DNA from: JAXGZG01 sp040771825
Lineage (GTDB): Bacteria; Bacillota; Sulfobacillia; Fermentithermobacillales; Fermentithermobacillaceae
DNA length: 64,000 nt
Direction of reading: 5' to 3'
Assembly (NCBI GenBank): GCA_040771825.1
Contig: JAXGZG010000002.1
Location: forward strand, 62,001 to 126,000
Shown: positions 42,983-49,870 of the stretch, piece by piece
How the letters are laid out: every line of letters starts with the position of its first letter
Position numbering within the stretch: position 1 is the first letter of the stretch
Notes under the pieces: generated by a model
What the model was told of the DNA's origin: nothing
Database searches by the model: none
What the model saw: the letters and a program-made list of their open reading frames with translations, nothing else
Position numbers and translations under genes: made by a program

Positions 42983-43351
42983 TTACCTGGTTTCTTCTGC
43001 GAAATGAGCTTGGGCCTCATGGATCAGGTTCAGAATATGATGGTCGTCTAGAGAGTAGTAAGCCATCCTACCGCTTCTGCGGTACTTGACCAACCGGGAT
43101 TCCCTGAGCAGGCGCAGATGATGAGCAACGGCGGGAGAAGTCATCCCAAGGATTGAGGCAAGATCGCATACGCAAAGCTCCCGTTGAGAAAGAAGGTAGA
43201 CTATCTGTGTCCTGGTCTCGTCCGCCAGAACTTTGAACACTTCCGAAAGACCCGCTACGTCAACTAGGGTATCTTTCAAACCCGCGAGCCCTTCAGAGGC
43301 ACAAAACGTGTCGCAGATATCTCTCTCATCCTGTGGGCGGTTCTTGCCCAT
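42983..43351 (-). CDS. ArsR/CadC-type metal-responsive repressor
   Basis: About 122 residues with a winged helix-turn-helix. The N-terminal CDTFC and the alpha-4 ELCVCDLA match the two cysteine pairs of CadC, which binds Cd2+/Pb2+/Zn2+ and releases the operator. DNA-recognition helix is MTSPAVAHHLRLLRES. The ATG at 43351 has GAGGTG at proper distance. It lies 22 bases ahead of the P-type ATPase gene and very probably represses both. Confidence 0.92.
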   Translation of the reverse strand: MGKNRPQDERDICDTFCASEGLAGLKDTLVDVAGLSEVFKVLADETRTQIVYLLSQRELCVCDLASILGMTSPAVAHHLRLLRESRLVKYRRSGRMAYYSLDDHHILNLIHEAQAHFAEETR

Positions 43352-43363
43352 ATCCATCACCTC

Positions 43364-43389
43364 GACGATTAAGCGATCATCTAATCGTC
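43364..43389 (-). promoter_or_regulatory. probable ArsR/CadC operator
   Basis: Perfect inverted repeat GACGATTA - 10 bases - TAATCGTC, 13 bases upstream of the ArsR start. AT-rich dyads just upstream of the regulator are typical ArsR-family operators. No clear -35/-10 pair was assigned. Confidence 0.55.
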
Positions 43390-43477
43390 AGTTTAAGGCT
43401 GTGGCGATGTTCCGTCAACCGGATTTATAGGGTGTTTCGGGGCAACGGCATTGTCACCAACGGATGCCTTGTCACTG

Positions 43478-43555
43478 GAGCACATCTACCCGCGGTCTCC
43501 TGCCCCGGATTTTCCGCCCCAGATTCAGCCCCCGATCTCAGCCCTAGATGTGCTC
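43478..43555. repeat. long inverted repeat with degenerate internal repeats
   Basis: GAGCACATCTA (43478-43488) and TAGATGTGCTC (43545-43555) form an 11-bp stem around a 56-base loop. The loop holds three degenerate copies of a C-rich unit (CCCCGGATTTTCCG, CCCCAGATTCAG, CCCCCGATCTCAG), and a similar CCCAGATTTTCGCCCC occurs near 43648. No gene is supported in 43390-43824. The structure could be an RNA element or a decayed repeat. Confidence 0.5.
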
Positions 43556-43824
43556 TGGGGACCAGGTTGAACTCTGACCTAGCTATCTGGACTCAGGTTG
43601 GTCCCGTGACCTGGATCCAGGAGCGCATCTGACCCCAAACTCCCGACCCAGATTTTCGCCCCGACACGGGTGGCGGAGCCGTCGCCCATCACACCGATTC
43701 CCGTGAAACCAGAACACGGACAGCATGGCAGCACAGGCTGAACTAGTGTGGCTGCCGCACCCGCAACTAGCCAACGCTATTCGCAAGGCGCGCGTGGTTT
43801 TCCGCTTAAGGTGGGGCACAAGGC

Positions 43825-44427
43825 CTAGTGCGCAAGAAACCTAAGTTCATATAGAACGCACTGGTGGACTCTGGAGAACCTCCGGCTCACCGCATTACGA
43901 TCCTCCCCCGTGTAGTGGGCAAAAACCTGAACCGGCCGAAGACCGGGGATTTCGGCGCTGATAACACCTTGCAGCTCGTCCTTCCCCTCAACAAACACGT
44001 GAAGGTAAGAATCGATTACCTCAAAACCTTGCGATAGGTACCAAGCATTCACTCCAGGGTCATCTCTAGTCCACGCTTCGAATCGTTGAATCCCGCGCTT
44101 GGAGGCCAGTTTCTTTGCCGAGGAAAGGAGCTTGAAAGCAATGCCCTTCCTTCTCCAATCCGGGTGAACAGCCAAATGCCAGATCATCCCCGCCAATCCC
44201 GGCCGTTTGTAGCATACTGACCCCGGCAAGACCTCACACTCAACATCTATGAGGCCAACCACCAGGTCCCCCGCCACGGCGACAAGTTCAATGGAAGGGT
44301 TCTCGTATGTCTCTTTCCTGGAAAACACGTTGTCATAGTACGCCGTATCCAGAAAAGCCAAGACCCTGCACCTTAGCCACCCTTGTTCGTCTCCGGGTTC
44401 ATACTTCCTGATCTCCACTCCGACCAT
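43825..44427 (-). CDS. GNAT family N-acetyltransferase
   Basis: 200 residues. The acetyl-CoA-binding segment is WHLAVHPDWRRKGIAFKLLSSA, followed by FEAWTRDDPGVNAWYLSQGFEVIDSYLHVF. The N-terminal EIRKYEPGDEQGWLRCRVLAFLDTAYYD is usual for a GNAT opening. The C-terminal ~50 residues are an extension of unknown role. Acceptor unknown. ATG at 44427 with a GGGGGAGG upstream. The 270 bases up to the next gene (44428-44697) show nothing definite. Confidence 0.82.
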   Translation of the reverse strand: MVGVEIRKYEPGDEQGWLRCRVLAFLDTAYYDNVFSRKETYENPSIELVAVAGDLVVGLIDVECEVLPGSVCYKRPGLAGMIWHLAVHPDWRRKGIAFKLLSSAKKLASKRGIQRFEAWTRDDPGVNAWYLSQGFEVIDSYLHVFVEGKDELQGVISAEIPGLRPVQVFAHYTGEDRNAVSRRFSRVHQCVLYELRFLAH

Positions 44428-44697
44428 TGAACTGCCTGCCTCCCCCGACCATCGCCCAAATGCCAGGTGCTGCGCGATCCGTCATCTCCGTCTCCTAGGT
44501 CTATCCCCAACAGCGAGATGGTCTTATTATGCCTCCTGCAAAATGCGTGAGGAGTTGACTCCACTCTGGTCAGCAAGGCTAAGTGCGTATTGCTCTGCTG
44601 ATGGGTTAGACGGTTTGACCTTAGCCGGTGGTTCCATAGAAGCGGTATAGTGTATGAGGCACCCCAAACAAGAGAACCATAAAAGGAAGGGACCAAA

Positions 44698-45564
44698 TTG
44701 AGCCTAGTATACGCTTGCATCACGCCGCACGGGACTGAGATATTGCCTGAGTCAGGCGACATGTCCCCGGAAGTAATCAAGTTGCGTAGAGCCATGGAGG
44801 AACTAGGTCAAGAGATGAAGGCTCACCGCCCAGACGTCATTATCGTGGCAACACCGCACGGGTTGCGTCTGGAAGGCTGCAACGCTGTGGTTACCGCAGA
44901 GTATAGCTCCGGCAAGGTGAGTGGCCTCTTAGGAGCAGTCGAGGCAGATTTCCGCTGCGATCGCGCCATGGCGCGGGAGATCGTCACCCGCACCCGCGAG
45001 GCCGGAATCCCAGTTGTAGGGTGCAACTACGGAGGCCTGAGCGGTCCGGCGTCTAACATGCAGATGGACTACGGCGCCATCGTCCCTTTGGCGTTTTTCG
45101 GCGCTCGGGATGAGGATCGGCCCGATGTGGTGCTGGTAGGTCCGACCCGTGACATTCCTCTAACTCAGCTGGCCGAATTTGGGCGCATCATAGGAACCAT
45201 CGCGTCTCAATCACCAAAGCGCGTCGCTTTCGTGGCCAGCGCAGACCACGCTCACGCACATACTGCCCAAGGTCCTTATGGGTTCCATCCGGCTGCTGAA
45301 CAATACGACGGGATGATCGTGGACATAGTCCGAGAAGATAGGCTCGAATTACTATTGGATTTCGACCTAGATTTCGTCAGCAAGGCACAGCCTGACAGCC
45401 TGTGGCAGATGCTGATGCTCTATGGGGTAAGCCAAGTTGTGCCGTTGAAAGGCCGATTTCTGGCCTATGGCCTGCCCAGTTACTTCGGCATGCTATGCGC
45501 GTCATATTGCCCGGTGGCTCGGCAACCCAGATGCCCGGGCTATCCTGGCGCGAATCGCCTGTGA
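44698..45564 (+). CDS. LigB/MEMO-superfamily extradiol dioxygenase-like protein
   Basis: 288 residues of the class III extradiol dioxygenase superfamily: ACITPHGTEILPES with the first His, IIVATPHGLRLEG, NYGGLSGPASNMQMDYGAIVPL, and FVASADHAHAHTAQGPYGFHPAAEQYD. In Firmicutes such domains usually belong to the AmmeMemoRadiSam group, whose role is unclear, rather than to aromatic degradation. No AMMECR1 or radical SAM gene is adjacent. TTG start at 44698 with AAGGAAGGG upstream. The last ~20 residues (after FGMLCASY) are an unusual tail. Confidence 0.8.
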   Translation: MSLVYACITPHGTEILPESGDMSPEVIKLRRAMEELGQEMKAHRPDVIIVATPHGLRLEGCNAVVTAEYSSGKVSGLLGAVEADFRCDRAMAREIVTRTREAGIPVVGCNYGGLSGPASNMQMDYGAIVPLAFFGARDEDRPDVVLVGPTRDIPLTQLAEFGRIIGTIASQSPKRVAFVASADHAHAHTAQGPYGFHPAAEQYDGMIVDIVREDRLELLLDFDLDFVSKAQPDSLWQMLMLYGVSQVVPLKGRFLAYGLPSYFGMLCASYCPVARQPRCPGYPGANRL

Positions 45565-45637
45565 CCCGTACCCGGACGCTTCGTATCTCTGTTTCGATAC
45601 GCAAACGGGGAACTCTGCGGAGAATGGGGGGTCTCAA

Positions 45638-45943
45638 ATGGCAAAGAGGAGACTGTTCTTGGCAATCGCTTTGGTCTTGCTGTCGGCCGCCCTCACAGGA
45701 TGCCTTCCCGGTGATGGGACATCCGGGCCATCCAAGAGGGCCGGATTCTTCTGGGGCGTATGGCACGGATGGGTGGCACCAATCTCGCTCATAGGCGAAA
45801 TCTTCTTCAACAAGAATCTTAGCATCTACGAGGCCTACAACTCCGGATGGGGGTACGACCTCGGTTACTACATGGCCATCATCAGCGGCTTCGGCGGCCT
45901 ATCGCTTTTTCGCCGCAGACGCTCTGGCAGCGGGCATCGTTAG
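45638..45943 (+). CDS. small conserved membrane lipoprotein
   Basis: 101 residues. Signal peptide LFLAIALVLLSAALTGC, then GFFWGVWHGWVAPISLIGEIFF, IYEAYNSGWGYDLGYY and a C-terminal hydrophobic stretch ending in RRRR. I recognise this FFWGxWHGxxAPxSLI / GWxYDLGxY pattern from many small conserved proteins, none characterised. ATG at 45638 with GGGGGG upstream; longer in-frame starts would overlap the LigB gene without an SD. Confidence 0.8.
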   Translation: MAKRRLFLAIALVLLSAALTGCLPGDGTSGPSKRAGFFWGVWHGWVAPISLIGEIFFNKNLSIYEAYNSGWGYDLGYYMAIISGFGGLSLFRRRRSGSGHR

Positions 45944-45951
45944 GCCCCATA

Positions 45952-45981
45952 GGGGTGCCGGGTCACATTCTCTGGCACCCC
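45952..45981 (+). terminator. hairpin after small lipoprotein gene
   Basis: Stem GGGGTGCC / GGCACCCC with a 14-base loop, 8 bases after the stop. It overlaps the end of the glycosylase remnant on the other strand. Confidence 0.55.
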
Positions 45982-46107
45982 TCACAGTAGTAGATAGCCC
46001 CGCCTAGGAAAGTCGCTTTCCTAATGTCTGAACCGCATGCAGGACACGGCGTGCCTAGAGTATTCTTGCTGAGAACCGTCCTGTAGCCGCCCCGGTTCCC
46101 AGACGGT
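45963..46107 (-). pseudogene. C-terminal remnant of Fpg/Nei DNA glycosylase
   Basis: On the minus strand a reading frame ending at the TGA 45963-45965 encodes GYRTVLSKNTLGTPCPACG, then IRKATFLGGAIYYCEGCQRM. This is the C-terminal zinc finger (CxxC...CxxC) of formamidopyrimidine-DNA glycosylase / endonuclease VIII, with the usual spacing. The frame meets a stop about ten codons upstream of this segment, and the H2TH and catalytic domains are absent. The 32-bp repeat array begins right where the gene body should continue, so the gene was probably truncated at that point. Confidence 0.75.
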
Positions 46108-46120
46108 GGCGTTCAGTCTC

Positions 46121-46360
46121 CGTATACGGCGGTGGCAGCCGGATAGGAGGCGCGTATACGGCAGTGGCGGCCGGATAGGAGGCGCGTATACGGCAGTGGC
46201 GGCCGGATAGGAGGCGCGTATACGGCGGTGGCAGCCGGATAGGAGGCGCGTATGCGGCGGTGGCAGCCGGATAGGAGGCGCGTATACGGCGGTGGCAGCC
46301 GGATAGGAGGCGCGTATACGGCGGTGGCAGCCGGATAGGAGGCGCGTATACGGCGGTGGG
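46121..46360. repeat. 32-bp tandem repeat array (7.5 copies)
   Basis: Seven complete 32-bp units begin at 46121, 46153, 46185, 46217, 46249, 46281 and 46313; a 16-bp partial unit starts at 46345. Each unit opens with CGTATACGGCGGTGGCAGCC and ends GGATAGGAGGCG. Units 2 and 3 share two substitutions and unit 5 has one (CGTATGCG); the others are identical. The period is not a multiple of three and there are no spacers, so it is neither coding nor CRISPR: a minisatellite. The recurring palindrome CGTATACG and the SD-like AGGAGG stand out. Confidence 0.95.
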
Positions 46361-46376
46361 GATGGCTGTCCGTTCC

Positions 46377-47756
46377 CTAGGGCCTCCTCAAAACCAGCAC
46401 GCGGTCGACTTTGGTTGCCCGTCCCCGTCCTTTCCCCCAGATCTTCGTCACCTTTTTGCTCTCGTCGATCTCGTCCTCGATAACACCCAGCCGTTGATAG
46501 CCCAGGGGCTTAGCCGACTTCTCCCAAACAGCCTCAGCTAGATTCAAGTCCTCTACATCGCCGATCACCCAAGCGCTGATCGATTCAGGGGCCATAACTT
46601 CTGAAACCGCAGATAGCGATTCTTGCATGAATACCAGATAGCTTTCTAGGTCGTGGTGGCCGTCATCCAGCGTTGCGTCGACTCGCCTGTCGAGGGATAG
46701 TTGGGTATCCCCCAGCGGGGTTGCTCCGACGCCAGGATTCTCAAGGAACCACAGCCGGATCCAGTTGTACTGGCCATATTTGATCACACCAAGGTATGGA
46801 GGTGACGATACTAATAGCCTTGGCCTCCTGCCAAGCGATTTCAGGAGCGGTTCTACAGTCTGGGGCAAATTCCGGATGTCTCCACAGAACGAGAAACCTT
46901 GCTCATAACCTTCCGGCAACGGGTCTAGGAGAGCCATCTTCCGTCTCAGGCAGTCAAACACGTTCTTGGCGGGTAGCACCAGCATATTCTTGTATGAATA
47001 GGACAATACGTACCGCGGCGTCATGCTGAAGGTGTTGGGCATGGGTAGAGAGAGATAATGCTTTCCTCTTCCATGCATGATCCCCAATACCAGTCCCCGA
47101 ATGAAGTCGTCTTCGGGTTCATCGACGAGGTTGTCACGTAAGTATACAAGTTGCCGCAAGGTTTCCGGATGGTAGAAGAGCCAGATACGGTGATGGAACG
47201 CTTCCGTATAGCCAATGTCTCTAGCGCTCTCTTTGCGGAAATCATAGTCCTGGTCAAAGAAGTACGGCATCCCAGCGTCTGTCTTAGCGTACAGCAGCCA
47301 CATTTCGCGCACCAGATGTGCGATTTTCTCCCATGTCAACCGATCCAGCCCCGGTCCGCCCGATGGTCTGCTCTGCTGCACCTTGGCAGCCTCCTCAGAT
47401 AGACTCTGATAGCTGCTCAAGAGTGCCTCCGAGCCGGGGATCGGCATGTACTTTCTCTCGAGGTCAGCTATGCGAAGGAGAACATCCCCGTAACGGGGTA
47501 CTCGGACTTTGCACTTGGTCAGGTGGTAGGCTAGAGGATTTAGGTCGTTACCAATCCCGACCCGGCCACCAAGACAAGCCTCAAGCGGAGTCGTGCCTCT
47601 CCCGGAGAAGGGATCAAGAACGACATCGCCAGGCTCAGTGCACTTCTCAATGAAGTATCGGGGCAAGGATGCGGGGAACATAGCCATGTAACTGCATATG
47701 GAATGAAGTCTGCTATTGCGTTTGGCGCCGTCTTTCCAGCCGTTGATGAACTCCAC
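46377..47756 (-). CDS. solitary DNA methyltransferase (SPPY type)
   Basis: 459 residues. SAM-binding motif I/X LDPFSGRGTTPLEACLGG is near residue 47 and the catalytic motif IV SSPPYLGVIKY near 317. SPPY suggests N4-cytosine methylation, although N6-adenine cannot be excluded. Motif I precedes IV, the reverse of the usual beta-class order for such enzymes. A ~240-residue region between them may hold target recognition. No restriction endonuclease gene is near, so it looks orphan. GTG at 47756 with GGGGGTG upstream. It sits beside the repeat array and the truncated glycosylase gene, as expected for a variable locus. Confidence 0.85.
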   Translation of the reverse strand: MEFINGWKDGAKRNSRLHSICSYMAMFPASLPRYFIEKCTEPGDVVLDPFSGRGTTPLEACLGGRVGIGNDLNPLAYHLTKCKVRVPRYGDVLLRIADLERKYMPIPGSEALLSSYQSLSEEAAKVQQSRPSGGPGLDRLTWEKIAHLVREMWLLYAKTDAGMPYFFDQDYDFRKESARDIGYTEAFHHRIWLFYHPETLRQLVYLRDNLVDEPEDDFIRGLVLGIMHGRGKHYLSLPMPNTFSMTPRYVLSYSYKNMLVLPAKNVFDCLRRKMALLDPLPEGYEQGFSFCGDIRNLPQTVEPLLKSLGRRPRLLVSSPPYLGVIKYGQYNWIRLWFLENPGVGATPLGDTQLSLDRRVDATLDDGHHDLESYLVFMQESLSAVSEVMAPESISAWVIGDVEDLNLAEAVWEKSAKPLGYQRLGVIEDEIDESKKVTKIWGKGRGRATKVDRVLVLRRP

Positions 47757-48048
47757 CTATGCACCCCCGGTGCCTCAATTCGATATGGTGTACGGGTTAT
47801 CCTTTCCCTGCGTTATGTGGCCAAGGGCACGCGACGTACAAGTTTGACCTCAGAATACCAGACAACTCCTTCCAACACTACACTAACGTTTGATAGCGAG
47901 ACACATTCGGGTTTTCCAGATGACGCTCCCCCGGCTAACGAGGAAAACCGCAACGTAAGCGCATCCCAGTGCGGATTTTCTCCCCACAGCGTCCGGAGAA
48001 CTCGCACCATGAAGATGAGGAATCGCGCATCGCGAAGTCTCCAACCGT
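47757..48048. other. intergenic region without supported gene
   Basis: 292 bases upstream of the methyltransferase. A minus-strand frame at 47813-48082 encodes a hydrophobic stretch (FLIFMVRVLRTLWG) but overlaps the next gene and has no convincing SD; I do not call it. Otherwise nothing is seen. Confidence 0.4.
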
Positions 48049-48447
48049 CTATCGAAGGTCCGCCGTCTCGCGGTAGCCCCATCCCCGCCGCTCGTCGACA
48101 AACTCAATCCGAACCGGTTCCACCCGCACCGACTCGTACAAGTCAGCGCGGTTCGCGTGGCAAGATCCCAGGAATCGCAGCTCCTTCAGATCCGGATCCA
48201 CCAAGAGACTGGCATCACCCCGTACGAATACCCAGCACAGCGCAGGACCTACCTCGCCGACTACTACCAGCGTGGCCTCCCGTGACTCGTCGAGCATGTC
48301 GCCGAATCCAGCCCAGGTCGGGACCAGACACTCTATGTCGGTGTCCCGCACCCGGATGCGCGCTAGAAGCGAGTACCTGCCAACCTGCAAGACAGCTATA
48401 CGGGCATCTATTCCGGCGAACATCCGAGCGCTAAGCATTTCTTTCAC
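48049..48447 (-). CDS. hypothetical protein, possibly split-barrel fold
   Basis: 132 residues from a GTG at 48447, seven bases after GAGGGGG. The strand-rich pattern VGRYSLLARIRVRD, ATLVVVGEVGPALCWVFVRGDASLLVDPDLKEL recalls FMN-binding split-barrel (pyridoxamine oxidase-like) proteins, but no binding motif is certain. Not assigned to a family. Same strand as the methyltransferase, 292 bases ahead of it. Confidence 0.55.
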   Translation of the reverse strand: MKEMLSARMFAGIDARIAVLQVGRYSLLARIRVRDTDIECLVPTWAGFGDMLDESREATLVVVGEVGPALCWVFVRGDASLLVDPDLKELRFLGSCHANRADLYESVRVEPVRIEFVDERRGWGYRETADLR

Positions 48448-48525
48448 GTGCGTGCCCCCTCATCGGCTCACGGACTCGCTTTACATCAAACTTACGTTGG
48501 AAGTGGATTGCGGACACCCCGAGAA

Positions 48526-48867
48526 TCACGAATGACTCGCTTTTGTGACAAGGATAGGCAGCGGCAGTTCCGCTCCGGAAAGGTATTGGCATAGGCTTTG
48601 CAGCATGACCATGATCGCCACAACACTGCATAGCTTCAGTATTGCGGCCAGAATGATGACGCCGAGATTGTCCCCTCTTTTCAGCAGAGATAAGCAGACA
48701 AAGCATAGCGGGGCGATTCCACCCATATCCAGAACATACGTAACTTCTGTGGTACACGCCGATCAACGGAATCGGTCTTCCGCTCACGCAGACAGTGCGC
48801 CGCATATTGAACAAGTACACAAAAGCAGGATAGTTGCTATGTTTGAGTAATCCGCTTTACTCTTCAT
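48526..48867 (-). pseudogene. possible broken small membrane protein gene
   Basis: An ATG at 48867 behind GGGGGTGG begins a 27-residue peptide with a hydrophobic, Cys-rich core (IATILLLCTCSICGALSA) that ends at the TGA 48784. After a frame change, a second open stretch down to 48526 encodes TEVTYVLDMGGIAPLCFVC and LGVIILAAILKLCSVVAIMV, two clear TM helices, but with no SD of its own. The simplest reading is one small membrane protein gene of ~110 codons disrupted by a frameshift. Alternatively the first part is a real short peptide. The 49-kb region around it carries other small membrane proteins. Confidence 0.4.
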
Positions 48868-48984
48868 GAGTCCACCCCCAACGGATTTCCTGCTTTGGGC
48901 CCGACTGGTAACCGCCATCCGGACAGTTCTCGCTGTCGAACCCCTTCACACGTGGACAAAGACGATTTCGGGCACCTACCTGCA

Positions 48985-49524
48985 TCAAGTAAGCAGCCGC
49001 AGCAAGTCCTCGTCGAAACAGTCTGTTCCAGGCGTACAGTCGTTTTCTACTATGGAGCAGAGGAATTTGAGCCCTTGGGCGTCCTGTTGAAAAGCGAGGT
49101 AGGTCGAGTTTGGACACCCCGGCATGACCCAGTTGTCGTCAGTAATGTACATGCCGCCGACCAGCACAACTTTCTCGGGTGATGCTGTGAGGAATTCGTA
49201 GTTCATTTGATAAACAACCACCCGCATACCACCTAGGTCCCGATAGGTGCGGGCATGGGATAGACTCTCGATCCGCCAGTTGATGTAGCCGTAATCAGGA
49301 TAGTCTGCTTTGTTCATTTCAAACAGCTGCCCGACCAACGTCTTTGCCGCATCAAGTACATCTTTGGTAACATCAATGCCATCAACGACAAGCCCAATCT
49401 CTTCGGAGGCAGGCGTCTTCGAGAGGCCCTTGGCAATGAACACGCGGCCAACGTACAAGAACGCGACTATCACCATGATACACACGGCTGCAACGATTCT
49501 TAGTTCTTTCACGGTCTCTATCAT
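48985..49524 (-). CDS. hypothetical single-TM protein
   Basis: 179 residues: N-terminal TM helix (LRIVAAVCIMVIVAFLYVG) and an exported domain with VVDGIDVTKDVLDAAKTLVGQ, YINWRIESLSHARTYRDLGGMRVVVYQ and a Cys-containing tail (MPGCPNS, FLCSIVENDCTPGTDC) that could form disulfides. No family recognised. The first ATG (49524) lies very near AGAAAGG, so the exact start is uncertain. Follows the 50-residue gene by 9 bases. Confidence 0.6.
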   Translation of the reverse strand: MIETVKELRIVAAVCIMVIVAFLYVGRVFIAKGLSKTPASEEIGLVVDGIDVTKDVLDAAKTLVGQLFEMNKADYPDYGYINWRIESLSHARTYRDLGGMRVVVYQMNYEFLTASPEKVVLVGGMYITDDNWVMPGCPNSTYLAFQQDAQGLKFLCSIVENDCTPGTDCFDEDLLRLLT

Positions 49525-49533
49525 CCTTTCTAG

Positions 49534-49686
49534 TCAGAATACGAACACCTGAAATACCGTCCAAAGGTTTAGGAAACACCACCGTCTAGCAGGATAAACA
49601 AGTATCGCTCCTGCGGCTAGGCCGCCAACCTTGCCCATTGCCCCGTATAGCAGTACCTTTTTATGATCGGGTGCTTTTCCCTCCAT
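49534..49686 (-). CDS. small membrane protein, 50 residues
   Basis: ATG at 49686 is seven bases after GGAGGTG and opens a 50-codon frame: a charged start (MEGKAPDHKK), then a helix VLLYGAMGKVGGLAAGAILVY, a basic RRW, and a second hydrophobic end (LWTVFQVFVF). The strong SD and coupling to the following gene support it despite its length. Function unknown; a Gly-rich helix like this could oligomerise. Confidence 0.6.
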   Translation of the reverse strand: MEGKAPDHKKVLLYGAMGKVGGLAAGAILVYPARRWCFLNLWTVFQVFVF

Positions 49687-49700
49687 TCGGCAACACCTCC

Positions 49701-49856
49701 TTGGTTAACCCGATGGTAACAGGTCTACGCAGGTGCTTTCGTCCCCTGAAGGAGTGAAAATGAGAGGGATAGAGGGCTTGGTTGACCCCGCCGGCAGCAG
49801 GTCAGCGCGGGCGCTTACGTCCCCCGAAAGGGTGAAAACCGGGGGGACGGAAGGGT
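49701..49856. repeat. 78-bp imperfect tandem duplication
   Basis: Two copies, 49701-49778 and 49779-49856, both starting TTGGTT(A/G)ACCC, with CAGGTC...GCAGG(T/C)... then a C-rich GTCCCC(T/C)GAA..G.GTGAAAA core. In the second copy CGTCCCCC pairs with GGGGGGACG around GAAAGGGTGAAAAC. It lies between the LuxR gene stop and the 50-residue gene on the minus strand, so it would be in that gene's leader. Confidence 0.75.
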
Positions 49857-49870
49857 GAATGGATGGGACT

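Noticed and set aside
46121..46360. CRISPR array
   Set aside because: The 32-bp units are directly adjacent with no spacers, and no cas genes are in the window.
47703..48434. 243-codon plus-strand frame
   Set aside because: Proline/arginine/serine-rich composition typical of an antisense shadow; it runs across two minus-strand genes.
48784..48867. AgrD-like autoinducer peptide
   Set aside because: Short hydrophobic Cys-containing peptide, but no AgrB-like protease, no thiolactone motif context and no histidine kinase nearby.
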